Shown here: piece by piece, positions 40,684-52,795 of the stretch
Numbering within the stretch: the first letter of the stretch is position 1
Layout: each line of letters opens with the position of its first letter
From: Nothophaeocryptopus gaeumannii
Taxonomy: Eukaryota; Ascomycota; Dothideomycetes; Mycosphaerellales; Mycosphaerellaceae
DNA: 64,000 nucleotides
Assembly: GCA_031771865.1 (NCBI GenBank)
Contig: JASISA010000042.1
Location: 489,501 to 553,500 of the forward strand
Reading direction: 5' to 3'
Program-made: the position numbers and the translations under genes
The notes under the pieces: generated by a model
Databases searched by the model: none
What the model was told of the DNA's origin: nothing
What the model saw: only the letters and a program-made list of their open reading frames with translations

Positions 40684-42444
40684 AGAGGTGGAGATGTATG
40701 TTATCTACAGGGTGCGCTGAAGACATTGCGACCCAAAAGAAGAGATAGGACAACAAGGCATTGTCAAGCGTGCCAGAGAGAAAACAAATTCACGCGAACG
40801 TCGTCAACAGGGCATCGAAGGTGAGGACCGATGTAATCTTCTTGGCCGAGAGCGGAGTTCGGCGAAGCAAGAATCAGTCAAATTGGGCCATCAAATTTTG
40901 ACCACGGGGTACTTCAATTTCGCCGCCCTAGCGACTCTCCCTCCCCCGGCAGACATTGGCAAGACTGGTTGCTACAAAACATCAACAACATATCCATTCC
41001 TGTATCTACGACTCAGTTATCACCAACTGGGTTCCCAATCGCTACTTTCTCTTGAAGTCTCGACATGCAGCCAGCAGTCTTAACAACAAGAGCTCGGCGA
41101 AATCCGATTGCGTTGGCGCTGACATAGACACCTCGGCGCATGCACGACATTGAAAGACAGTGCAAGTAGTAAACAAGACCGACCGTCTCCTTGCATGCAA
41201 CCGCTCTTCGAGAGTCGTGGACATCTCTCTCGCCAGGACTATTAGAACACAGCCTCTGTATTGTGCCACAAGTACCGTGGAGCGTGGTATGCAGGGGGAG
41301 TTCTACAACACCAAAGTAGGGGCATTGGAGCCGGCTCCTCTCTTGACCTGCTCCTGCTGCACGACGGTTGCCTGCTTCGGTGCCGAGTGAGAAGCCCATT
41401 CTCTGCTGCAGCATCGGGCTGAGCGGGAGGGGACCGGTGGGACGATGTGGTGGGAATATGAAGCTGTCGTCAGAGAAGGAGCAGCTGAGAGGTATCGGTA
41501 TCGAAACTCCGATTGATACCTGAGGCACACAAGCGGCAGATGCCGGTGCTTCCTCCACCGCCCACTTCGATCCTCCAGTTTCAGTTCACAACACAGCTCT
41601 CAATTCCATCTCCTCCCGAAACAGTCGCTGTAGACAAGAGAGGGTCTAGATGCAGGACACCACCTCTGGACCTCCACCGAAGCACGGCTGTAGAACTGCT
41701 ATAGAGCAGTCGGAATCTTAAGAGAACACTCCTTCGCCGTTTCTTCCCATGAGATCCGCCTGGGGTCCACGCGACGGCGCCCAGACATTACCTACTAAGG
41801 ACATGCCTGGAGACTCTCCGCTTAAGTGATGACTATACGGAAGTGTTTGGAGCGAGCGTTCAAGTCCTGTTTCGTCGCCTCCTAGAGCTGGAGAAGAGGC
41901 CACCAAGACAGCTTCGGCAGATGTGCGAGACCAACTGCCGTTCTCACAGGACCGGGGGACCCGTGGAGCGTTTCATCCGTGTCGGCACTTCGCATGCCAA
42001 CCATACCGAAGAATGAGCCTTAGAAATCTTACTCCTGCAGCGAATTGCGTATCTCGATCGGATTGTTTGCGTACGGCATGTTACGCACGGTATCTCGCTT
42101 GTCAGGTGACTCGCTTAATCACGTGGAATGGCTTCTTTGGAGAATGCGTCGGCAAGTGGAACGAAGTGAAGGAAGTCTTGGCTTATTCCAATCAGTGAGA
42201 TTGTAACATGAGTTGAACACGATGATTGCTAGTCAACCATCGTTGCTATATACTTGGTGGTCTCGCTTGCTCTTGGCAGCGAGTTTGACCGTTCGACCAA
42301 CTGACCGGTCGGGCGGTCTGTCGGTCGCCAAACCTCACGTGTTTGACCAGAGGTCCCAGACTGTGGTCAGACACGTGACTTCTGGCGTCATTCTTGCATG
42401 GTTCCATGTCCTTGATTCTGCGTCCTGCAGATTCGGTCCATAAC
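40684..42444. other. intergenic region, nothing recognised
   Basis: About 1.8 kb with scattered short frames and no motif. Near 42290-42380 lies a dense run of GACCG/CGGTC words and two CACGTG palindromes (42335-42340 and 42383-42388), possibly regulatory. The RIP-mutated DNA begins right after it. Confidence 0.35.
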
Positions 42445-44907
42445 AAAGACCTCCCCTACTATACTATCTATTTAAGGAACTTCGCTAATACCTATATAGA
42501 TATCGTCTAGTAAGCCGTCGCAAAGGGCGAGCGTCTCCTATTCCTCTTTAGTACTAAAGACGAAGACTTCTACGCTAAGTACCGAAGATGCGTTAATAAC
42601 GCCTTCTCTATGTCCTCCCTAGTTAGCTACGAACTGCTCGTAGATAGTACAATAAACGCCTTTATCGAATAAACCCGCCTCTACTACTATAATACTAGCC
42701 GAAGCTATAAATTCTCCGAATAGCTCTAGTCCTTCGCGTTCGACGTAATTAGAGAACTTATATAGAGTAAACGCCTTAGCTTCGTCGAACTCGACGAAGA
42801 CATCTAAGGGATTAAAGGCTTCGTAGGCAATTTTCTAAAGTATACTATACCGATAGGATAAATGCCTTTCTTAGACCTCCTCTTCGAAAAGAACCCTATT
42901 AAACTTAAACTTCAAAAATAGGGAATAAGCAAAACGATCTTCCTAGTTACTAGATTCGCATTAACGTAAGCTATAGACTACGTAGGGGAAATGGAAAAGA
43001 TTAAGTTAGACGGCTATCTCAACGATAAAGGAAACTAGAGTAAACCTATCGACCTCCTTATAAAATTTATATAAGTACAACATAATTATCCGGAATTCAT
43101 AATAGACCGTTAAGTATTATCCTCCTACACGAGTATAATATTCGCTAGCTCGGAAACGATATCTATCTCCCTAAGTAGCGTATTCTACTTCCTTATAAAA
43201 TACCCTAGCGTCTACGTAAAACTTATAGAAGAACTCGATATAGCCGCTCGAGAAGGTATTATTACTAAAAAGGAATTTCGTCGAGTAAGTTAGTCGGAAG
43301 CCTAAAAACTCCCCTACCTCGACGCCGTTATCTAAGAATCCTTCCGTATATATCCCGCCCCTAGCCTAATCCTCGAATACGTCGTCCCTCTATAAGGGAT
43401 CTCTATCCTCGGATACTTTATCCTAGGCGGGACAATCGTTAGCTACAACGCATAGGTCCTACTCCGTCGACTAGAAATCTTTAGCGAGGATATCGATACG
43501 TTCCGACTAGAGAGGTAGTTAGAAGCGACGCCTAGGTAGTTAAGGGAGATAAAGGCTACTATGTTTCAATTTAGAGCGGGGGCGAGGACCTATATCGGGA
43601 AGAATATAAGTTTATTAGAGATATATAAGTTAGTACCTACTTTTCTAAGGAATTTTAAGGTAGAGATAGCGGAGATAGGGGTAGAATAGAAGACTTGTAA
43701 TGCGTAGTTTATAACATAGGAGTTTAATACGGTATTTAGAGCGCGTAGGGTAGCGGAGAAGATGTAATATAGTAGTAGTTAATATAGATATAGATTGCTA
43801 TAAAGAAGTATATTTCACGACGGTTTATCTACCCCGTTAGCATCGGTTTTAGGTAGCGTTAATAGTTATATTTAGTCACGTACACGATAGCGGCATTTCG
43901 AGCTTTCGTAGAGATATTTCTTATCGAGGTTCTGTTTAGATTAGCTAAGTACCGTAAATAGTCAAATTTGGGGCACGTACCTTCTAATAAGTATTACTAT
44001 AATCGACGGTAACCTTAGTACTAGCTTCAACGCCCTTACTTACAAGGTTACTCTACCTTCCCTACTAGATTTAATAGTAAGCCTTGTCGGTCTATCTAAC
44101 TATTACGTCCTTATTTAATACTCCGGACGTAATACTACTAACGAACTCGCTAATAGTAGCGCCTCGTTCGAAAGACGCGTAGGCGAGTAAGCTATTGTTC
44201 TTACTATTTAGAGTATAGTAGACTTGGATAGGAATAAAGCTAGCTTTCGCCGTTCTATAAAGTATTAGGAAGTACATATAGTGATTTTAACGAGGATTAT
44301 CTACCTATCGCTTACTATAGAGATTGCAACTACTAGTATCCGGCTCGGTTAATAGCTTAATAGTACGAGGGTCGAATAAGCCCTAGGCATCTTCGTTAAT
44401 AACGGACTCGTCTAGGTAGTTATAGCTAAAGTTATTATCCTATCGATAATAAGTAATAGGGAGAGGGATAGCTTCGTCTCTAGGTCTATATATAGCCTAG
44501 TTATGTGTATAGCTAGTATAGCGACGATCCGCTAGGGAACCGACGATAGTAAGAAGACTCCTCTATCGCGGATATAGGTAGTCGGCTACTACTTTAAAGC
44601 GGTGTCTTAGTAATCTAAGAATAGAGAATATCTCTTTATTAGATAAGACGCGGTACTTATAGAAGCGATACAAGCCTATTCCTATAAAGATAAGAGTAGC
44701 CTAGCTACCCGCTTCCTTAATCTTATAATAGCCCTACTAGATAGCTATTTTATTACGTAGTTCCTTCTAAGTCTAGCTAAAGTCTATATATACTTCTAAG
44801 ATTACTATCTTTTTTGCCTTCTCCTTTATTATAGTAGAATTAAGCTCCGCTACTCGATCGTCGAAAGCTATACTATAGGATAATACGTTGTTTATAAGTA
44901 GGTATTA
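42445..44907. repeat. RIP-mutated repeat, left part
   Basis: Base composition changes sharply here. CpA and TpG nearly vanish and TpA is everywhere: bases 43021-43080 contain 9 TpA, 1 CpA and no TpG, and bases 43141-43200 contain 9 TpA and neither CpA nor TpG. All six frames are riddled with TAG/TAA. This is the signature of repeat-induced point mutation in a former transposable element, too eroded to name. The LINE inserted into it at 44907, and it resumes at 50079. Confidence 0.85.
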
Positions 44908-45354
44908 GGAACGAATTTGGGGAGGCGGCATTACCAAAACCTCAGAACATACGGGACCTATCAAGGCAATACACGCATCCAAAGCACGGCTACACGCCGC
45001 TGTTGGCGGGTGCGCAGTCAGCGCTCGAAAATACTGATTCTCAGCATCAGAAGAAGAGAATTCTCTGCCAAGCATGGCCAGTGCACAAGGCTGTGCTGCC
45101 TCAGGCACAGACAACGGACTAAAGCCATTTCAAGAGGTTACTGAAGAAACTACTACAGGCAGAGATACAGGGAGTATCAATCTAGCTTCCTACCCAACCT
45201 CCCAAGAGAAGGGGTATAGAGAAGAACGCAGCAGTAAACAAGAACCAGCAGGGTCCCCTCTCACCTTGGGAGGCCCTGAAGAGATTCAGAATGAGGCAGC
45301 TGAACTGATGCATCAGAGTCAACACTCCTCCTCCAACCAGAGAGGGCAATCCAG

Positions 45355-46315
45355 ATGATTCTGGATATGATTCACTCAACTGCAGCGCGGACCACGAAGC
45401 GCACCAACCAGGAAGCCACTCTGGAATCTATCCAACGGAGTATTACACAGATTCAGAAGAAGATAGAGCAGAGTCCAGGACCAAAGACAACCTGGGCTAC
45501 AGTCGCAGCCCAACAGCCAGCCCAGCTGTCTAGCATCAAAGCACAAAGAGCTGCGTGCTCCTCAAGATTCACGTAGACAACGAAGCGACTAGGGCTGAGC
45601 TTAGGGATGCTGAAGCTACCCGGATTGTTTCGCGTTTTACTGCAGAAGGAGGGAACTGGGCACATGTAGTCGCAGTCAAGAAGGTCCCCGATGGACTAGT
45701 TCTCACGACTACGGACCCTGCAGCAAGGAACCGAATGGCGGCAGACACCCAAGGCCTAGGCAAGGTCTTGAAGGAGGCAAGAATAGCACAGAAAACCTTC
45801 CCAGTCCAAGTCCACTTTGTTACAGTTGCAGGAAACGACCCTACTACACAGCGGATCCAGTCAATTGAGGAAGACAACAAGCGGCTAATACCCGGAATCC
45901 AAGTACAGAATGCCTGGTGGAAGGGCCAGAAAGCTATAGCAACGGGAACAAAGAAACAGAGCACTCTAGTAGTCGAACTGAAGACGGTGGAAGCTGCCAG
46001 AGCTGCGGTAGAGAAGGGCATTATCATCTCCGGAGTGCTCCACGACACTGAAGAATGGGACCACCAATGGACAATAACACAGTGCTTCAACTGCCAAAGA
46101 TATGGCCATATCGGCACAAGGTGCACAAACGGTACGGTGTGTGCAAGGTGTGGAGAAGCCATAACATAAGAGAATGTGCGCACGAGAAGCTTGCAGAGGC
46201 AGACCGATCAAAGCACAGTAAATGCGGAAATTGCAGTCAGAACCACCCAGCGGCACTATATGTGCTCAAAGAGACAAGCAATCAGGACAAGATTCAGAGC
46301 ATGAAGAAGATAGGG
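45355..46315 (+). pseudogene. LINE ORF1, gag-like with zinc knuckles
   Basis: A first frame (to 45576) continues in a second from about 45555 (HVDNEATRAELRDAEATRIV) to CFNCQRYGHIGTRC, a CX2CX4HX4C zinc knuckle at about 46083-46124. After another frame change near 46155 come CAR-C and CGNC-x-x-NHPA, a second knuckle pair. Such proteins coat the LINE RNA. At least two frameshifts make the copy non-functional. Confidence 0.8.
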
Positions 46316-46608
46316 GCGAGCTACATGGCTAAGCTAACCTACAGTACTCCTAGCTCTACTTCTCCTCTGCCTTCCCCTCCTCTACAGCAAGGAGCGAATG
46401 GGGAGGAGAGGACCAAACAGCTACCCGGACAAGCCGCGAGGATATGTCCTAGGCAGGAGGCCAATAGGAACAGCAGTAGAGAAGCGAACACTACAGAGGT
46501 TTGGGAGGCCAGTTGGGGCGGTGAACAGGGCTAAGACCATTGTACCGGAGCAGGACAAGGGTCAATCCGACGAGCAATACAGCAGGATCAACCACCAGCT
46601 AGTACCCA

Positions 46609-49600
46609 ATGAACACACAACCGACACTAAGTATACTGCAGGCAAACGTACGGAAATCACAGGCTACCCACCGGCAGCTGCTCGATGACAGCCAGAAAGA
46701 CATTCTCGCTATCCAGGAGCCATACACTAACCCAAGCAATGGAAGAACAGTCACACATCCGAAGTACTATACTGTTGCAGGGGAAGACAAAGACAGGAGA
46801 GTCGTATTCTACGTCCATAAAGTACAGCCTATCGAATGGTCGCACCGGATTATGAGTAATCAGAAGATCCTCATCTCACTACAAACGACAATAGGAACTG
46901 TACACCTCCATAACATCTATAACTGGGATGCGAGGCTTACAGTGGAGGAGCTTTTAGAAGGTATTGAGGAACCGGAGAACACGTTCTAGTTGGAGACTTC
47001 AATCTTCACCGTTGGTGGGGAGGATCGTTAGTACCACAGGAGGATCTTAGAGCAAGAGAGCTACGAGAGGCGTGTCGAGACACGCTATACCTAGCGACAC
47101 CCCTAGGCCTTGCTACCTGGAGAAAGACACCACAGTCCCAAACTGGGACGACGATAGACCTTACTCTTGCAACAGAGGAGATATCAAAGAGGATAACAGC
47201 ATGTCAGCCAGGCAAGGAAGACATTGACTCTGATCATATCAGCATAGAGACAACTATTAACATAGGGATACAGGAGGAGACGAGAACAAGATGGATGTGG
47301 AAGGACACTAACTGGGAGGAGTTCAGAGAGACGCTCCAAAGCTCCTACCTACAGCCGAAGGGATGACAACAAAGGAGGATATAGATAGCACCGTGAGTGA
47401 TCTCAGCAATGCTCTACAAAGACAAGGGACCTTGTTGTCCGGCGTAAAACATATCGGCCGCCAGATCCAAGGAGTGTGCCGGTGGTACTACATGCGATTC
47501 AGGAGGCTCGGCAGGCAAGACGGCATGCACAATGGACAGGAGCGAGGAGCACTGGAAGGAGTGGAGGGCACGAAACCAGGAGAAAAAGAGAACTATCCAG
47601 ACAGAGAAAAGGAAACAGTGGAGGACCGCGGTTCACAAAACCGCTAGCGAGCCACAGGGAATGTGGAAGCTGGCTAAGTGGGCAAAGAACAGCGATAGCC
47701 CTATTCGACCTCCCCAGATGCCTACACTAACACACAATAACGATCAGTTCACGACGGACAGTGCGAAAACAGAGATCCTACGGACAGCCCTTTTCCCAAT
47801 GCCAGAGCCCGCAGACACATCAGACATCGAGAGCACCACATACCCAGAACCTGTTAATATAGCATGCGAAATTACAGAAGAGGAGGTACGAAAAGTAGTC
47901 CAAAGACTGCCGAACGACAAGGCTCCCGGCCTCGACGAGATACCAAACAGATGCATTAAGAAGTGCCTAGCTCAGCTACTCCCTATCCTCCAACGCATCT
48001 TCCAACAGTGTGTTTCAATTGGCTACCACCCAGCCCAGTTTCGGAAAGCTAGGACGATTATGCTACAGAAGGCGGGTAAAGACTCATCTACTCCAAAGGG
48101 ATGGAGGCCTATTGCCCTTCTATCGTGCATTGGCAAGATACTAGAAGCAATAGTTGCACTGGAAAATAGGACAGGCTGTACGGGAACATAAGTTGCTTCC
48201 TCAAAACCAAATGGCGCAAGCGGGTAGATCGACCGGAGACGCACTACGGTACATCCTTCAAAGCGTTCAGACTGCGTGGAAGAAAGGCAAGGTGGCCTCG
48301 GTGTTATCACTTGACATGACAGGAGCGTTTGACAAAGTCAATCACGAACGGTTAATCCACAACCTACGGTGCAGGAGGATTCCATACTGGATTACAGCTT
48401 TTGTAGCGTCATTCCTGAAGGACAGAGAGACAACAATCGCTATCCCCGGATACGAGTCACCGGCAGCACGAGTGGCATGCGGAATCCCACAAGGAAGCAC
48501 CATCTCACCTATCCTGTTCCTCTTCTTTACAGCCTCCCTCCTAGAAGGAATGGAATACACCGAAGCAGTTGGGTTTGCAGATGATACATACCTCATTGCA
48601 GCGTCAAATTCGACAAGAGGTACATGCGAGGCACTAGAAAAGGACCACAACAGCTGTCTACAATGGGCCTCAAGACATGGAGCTAAGTTCGCCCCTGAGA
48701 AATACAAAGTCATGCACTTTACAAGGGGCACAAGGAGCACATCCGAATCCCAGAGAACACCCAACATCCCGTCGCTCCAGAGTGGCCCAGAGGACACAAT
48801 GAGGGTCCTAGGGTAATCGTTGATAAGAGACTCAAGTGGCACGCACAGATAGAGAATACCCTTACAAAAGCAAAACGGCTAGAAGCTGCACTACGACGGA
48901 TTACTGCTGCTACGTGGGGCGCCACGGTAGAGACAGCCCGTAAGCTATATATCTCAATGATCAGGCCAGCAGTAATGCACGGGAGCGAGGTATGGATGGC
49001 AGGAAAGAGACTGGAATCTCAAAAATGCTCCAACAAAAGCTACGGGTAATGCAGAATAGATTCCTACGGATAATCCTTGGGGCCTACCGAGCTACACCAA
49101 CGCGACTGTTACACAAAGAACTCCAGATCGAAGACATTACCGAGTATGGGAAGAGAACTGCTATAGCTGCAATGGCTGCGCAGAGGCAGAGGCCGGATAT
49201 ACACCAGGCCATGCAAGAGCTGAAGGGCGGATCCTACTAAAGTGCGGACAACTTGGGGCATATAGCAGACGCCTGAGAAAACCATACAGCTCGCCACTAG
49301 AGCAGACAGACGAGCAGGCTACTATCCTACGGTCCCAGCTCTCTCACATAGACAGAGCAGATCCAAAGAAGACTCGGAAAGCAACATGGACTATCCTCCA
49401 GGGCCAGTATGAGCGGGACGAGTCACAGAAGTGGGACAATGCTAGGCGCGAAGGAATCCTCCCACTCGCGTTCAGGACTCCATGGAACACCAATACCCGG
49501 GAGCTTTATCGAGGGCTTAGCAAAGCCCAGGCCGCGATAGTGTTCCAGATACGGTCAGAGACAATTGGCCTTCCTCACTTCCTCCACAAGGTTGGGGTGC

Positions 49601-49848
49601 CCGACACTAGCCCCTACTGCGAATGTGGAGATAGAGGGACAGCTCGACACTACCTTGCCTACTGTACAAACATGCGAGAGAGTAGAAGGGAACTCATCTT
49701 AGCCACTAGATGCCAGGACGCGAGAAGATGGCTTACTGAGTTTCCTAGACAAACCGCAGCGTGGGCAATAAGGCATCTCCCCATAGGACAATTCGAGTGG
49801 ACCCTCAAACATCTCCCAGAGCAGGCCGGAGATCTCGAACCCAAGTAA
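46609..49848 (+). pseudogene. LINE ORF2, endonuclease and reverse transcriptase
   Basis: Begins LSILQANVRKSQATHRQLL with an AP-type endonuclease: ILAIQEPY at about 46704, VGDFNLHRWWG near 46993 and SDHISIET near 47232. Reverse transcriptase motifs follow: LPNDKAPGLDEIPN (~47908), SLDMTGAFDKVNH (~48307), GIPQGSTISPIL (~48482) and the catalytic FADDTYL (~48575). The C-terminal region has the Cys/His end CECGDRGTARHYLAYC near 49618. Frameshifts or stops occur near 46986, 47365-47530, 48165, 48815 and 49010, so the enzyme is dead. No RNase H domain could be recognised with confidence. Confidence 0.88.
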
Positions 49849-50078
49849 GGAGGATGATGTTGACTCTGGCGTGTCAGCCAGCTGCCTACGGGCAAACATA
49901 TTGGTTCTATAGTACCTAAGATGCAGTAGGGTGTAAGGCATAACAGAGAAGGGAGGAAGTTTTACGCTGTAGGCACTTTCTACAGGGTTTTCTTTTACAA
50001 CATGTAGATATGCTAGAAGGGGCACGGCCTGTAGCTAGCTCGAATACATTTATTATTATTATTATTAAGTAGGTATTA

Positions 50079-50497
50079 AGACTTATACTACGATATTAGC
50101 GGAGTTCTTAGAGGGTAAACCGATAGATAGACAAAATTAGACAACTTTAAGCTACGTAATCGACACGCTATAGACACTTGTATACGATATGTCGAAGGCA
50201 TAGTACTAGCCTAACACTCTAAGTCGGGCTAGGCGCCGATAGCACGGCGAGTAAGGTATAGAAGCTAAAACGGTAAACGCTAAGCCTTGCTCTATCCGCT
50301 CTCTACGCCCTACCTAGCCTTTTTAGTCTACAGAAGTAATACCGCTAGATAGAGCGGAAGCCGAAGAATCGTGCGACTAGCTTTTCTATTTGCAAAAGTC
50401 GTATTTGTAGTTGTATCGGGTATGTTTTATCGCAAAGCTAATTTACTATATTCCGGAAAAAGCCTATTAGTCGGCTACGGGGAAGGCTGCAAGTGCA
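50079..50497. repeat. RIP-mutated repeat, right part
   Basis: Continuation of the CpA/TpG-depleted DNA on the far side of the LINE. The bias weakens after about 50350, shortly before the inverted repeat of transposon 2. Confidence 0.7.
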
Positions 50498-50740
50498 TAC
50501 TATGTTTTGCGATCCGGTTGAGAATGCCAAGATCTTGCCTCAGGCCTCGGTAGTTTAATAGTTTATACCTCATCCTTGACTCCCTAGCTATTATTGCCTA
50601 TCATACACCGCCTCTTTTGGTTGTATAGGGCTTCTACGATGTCCGTCACGATCGCACTGCCTCCGGATTACGCTCTCGTCGTCGCGGCTACTCAGGTTGG
50701 CCTCGATCTCGTCCGGTTTTATCTCGAATACACGTACGCG

Positions 50741-52264
50741 ATGGCGCCGAAGAAGAAACCAGCACTAGTACCACGCGCGCCGCGTCAGCGCAAGACGACT
50801 GAGAAGGAGCTACCGGCGCATAAGGAGGCGGTCGAGCGGCGCGCGTCGCAGTCGCCAAAGAAGGGCGTAAGGAAGGCGAAATGGCACCCGAAGTTCGACA
50901 ATATGCCAGCGTTCGACGCTGCGAGTCACGGCTCGTTCTGGAAGGATACTGATAATGGCGCGGCGACTGTTGTTAATGAGGAGGTCAATGAAGGTGGACA
51001 AGTTGTTGAGGAAGGTGAATTGACACGTCTAGCTGCGCAGACGTCGCCAGCGAAGGAAAAAGAGACTGAGGCCGCAATTAGAAGACAGCGCCGCGTGAAC
51101 GGCGTTTTGATAGATGAAGTAGATGAAGACGATATATCTACAGTCTCTCACGACTCTCGCGATGATCTGCAGTATAAACAAACCTGGCGTCTTCTTACTG
51201 GCAACAATGAGGTCGCAATTGAGAACCACGATCGTACAGGATATAGCTCCGAGTATGGCGATCTTGCCTTTCGCTGGGCCAACGAGGAAGCTAATAAGAA
51301 GGGGCTTTTTGTTGGTAACTGCTTCGTCCTTGCTACTGCTGCCAAAGTAGCTAAAGATGACAAGTTTAAGCAGTCTTTCAAGTCTGCCGAAGACTACAAG
51401 AAAGCCCTTGACGCTGCCTTCTTATACCACCGAGAGGGAAAGGACAGGATTCGTATAGACCTGGAATTCAAGACGGCTGCAAAGGACTCTACTCCTCCTA
51501 TTGCTATTAGCAAACTAACTAAACCAAATGACATCCAGCAGGCTAGGGGCCAGGCTTTTATCGCAGAAGAACGAGCAGAAGGCAACTTCATAGCTGAGCT
51601 GAAGTCCATTTATCAATGCACCTTGCCTGGCTGCCGTAACCATGGCAAATGGTGCTGGAAACCTGAGGAGCTTCCGGATATCCCTAGCAATCACTACTAC
51701 ATCACTGAGGCAGCTAGCAAACTCTGGAACTTGCAGCTATATCAAAAGAAGAGTGGTATTACAATCCACAACCCTGGCCCGCTAGTTATTCACAAGATGA
51801 AGGAGCATATGGAGCGAACTAGCAAGCAACAAGCTGCAGGCCTTCTTGCAGCGCCAAAGGAAGTTCCTTACACTCCGGCTCGAACTCGATCTGCGCCTGC
51901 GCCTATTGATCACAGTTCACTCTTTCAGACGGCATGGCAGCTCGCTGCAGGCACTCACAGGCCAGTCAATCCACATATCGACACTTCTCAACAACAGCAA
52001 GAGTCACTATTACCAATTCGCGTTGCTGAACAAGTAGGAACTCCGCCAAGGAGCCTACTTGCTCAGTTCTTCAAGTGGGCAATTACACAGCACGAATGGA
52101 GCGACACGGAAGAACAGGCTGACCTCCTTGCTATGGAGACACTGTTTGTTGGTCAACGATATGATTGTGATGGTATTCAGCGAATGGACAGAGCTGAGTG
52201 GAAGGAACTAGGCTTCCTTGAAGGATACAGATCGCGTGTGCAAGCGAGTCTCAAGCGCTTTTAG
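50741..52264 (+). CDS. transposon accessory protein 2 (CCCH cluster, helical C-terminus)
   Basis: A 507-residue intact frame starting MAPKKKPALVPRAPRQRK, a basic tail like that of accessory protein 1; the open frame extends 49 codons further up, but I chose this Met by comparison. Residues ~145-240 form a globular block ending in DRIRIDLEFKTA, equivalent to the KKKGL-x-I block of the other two. The cluster is C293-x4-C298-x6-C305-x12-H318 (CTLPGC, KWCW, PDIPSNH). A Gln/Pro linker leads to a helical end (LLAQFFKWAITQHEWSDTEE; DRAEWKELGFLEGYRSRVQA). It is convergent with the broken transposase inside the same inverted repeats. A role in target choice, regulation or complex assembly is inference. 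Confidence 0.75.
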   Translation: MAPKKKPALVPRAPRQRKTTEKELPAHKEAVERRASQSPKKGVRKAKWHPKFDNMPAFDAASHGSFWKDTDNGAATVVNEEVNEGGQVVEEGELTRLAAQTSPAKEKETEAAIRRQRRVNGVLIDEVDEDDISTVSHDSRDDLQYKQTWRLLTGNNEVAIENHDRTGYSSEYGDLAFRWANEEANKKGLFVGNCFVLATAAKVAKDDKFKQSFKSAEDYKKALDAAFLYHREGKDRIRIDLEFKTAAKDSTPPIAISKLTKPNDIQQARGQAFIAEERAEGNFIAELKSIYQCTLPGCRNHGKWCWKPEELPDIPSNHYYITEAASKLWNLQLYQKKSGITIHNPGPLVIHKMKEHMERTSKQQAAGLLAAPKEVPYTPARTRSAPAPIDHSSLFQTAWQLAAGTHRPVNPHIDTSQQQQESLLPIRVAEQVGTPPRSLLAQFFKWAITQHEWSDTEEQADLLAMETLFVGQRYDCDGIQRMDRAEWKELGFLEGYRSRVQASLKRF

Positions 52265-52795
52265 AAGCAGAAGTTGGCTGAGAGAACGTAAGGGAAAGTG
52301 AGTTGGATACGACATTTACAATGGAGCAACGGCTGGTCTGTTTAGTCCAACTCTACCATGCGTTTCCTTATGATTTAATGATGAACTGGCTTAATATTTG
52401 CTCCGCTACGCTAAATCTATATACAAACGGGGTCTTCCGTCGAGTCCGCTGGCCTATTAGCCCTCCGCAGCTATGCTGTCGTCGCTGCCGCTATCAAAGC
52501 GGCGAGGCGGAGGTGCTTTCTAAAGCCGTAAAAGCTGGACTTAGCTTGCACACCTTCAGCGCTAACTACACTACCACTCTTTCACGACAGCCCCTGCAAA
52601 CCATATATGCTGAGGATAGCCTTATTAAGGCGGTTCTTCTCATCTACTTTTCGTTAAATTTAGTAGAGTGGCTATTGAGATCTTGCGGCTAGAAGGAAGT
52701 ATAGGAAGTCTTCAATTTAGTCAGCTTAGAAACTCCGCTTTGAAATCGCTTTTAAAGAGGAAAAATCATGTAATCCAGCACTTATATTGAAAGCT

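Larger units (their letters stand above)
44908..50065 (+). mobile_element. LINE retrotransposon (Tad/I-like), full length but broken
   Basis: A 5.16-kb element flanked by a 13-bp target duplication TAAGTAGGTATTA (44895-44907 and 50066-50078) and ending in (ATT)n, as Tad-like LINEs do. It carries a gag-like ORF1 with zinc knuckles and an ORF2 with endonuclease and reverse transcriptase, in the usual order. Frameshifts and stops occur in both. It shows no strong CpA depletion, unlike the repeat it sits in. Confidence 0.92.

Noticed and set aside
41013..41558. 181-codon minus-strand frame
   Set aside because: No domain, signal peptide or splice pattern; composition typical of chance frames.
42445..44907. 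Attempt to name the RIP-mutated repeat as a gypsy or copia element
   Set aside because: No protease, reverse transcriptase or integrase motif could be read in any frame, and no long terminal repeats were identified.
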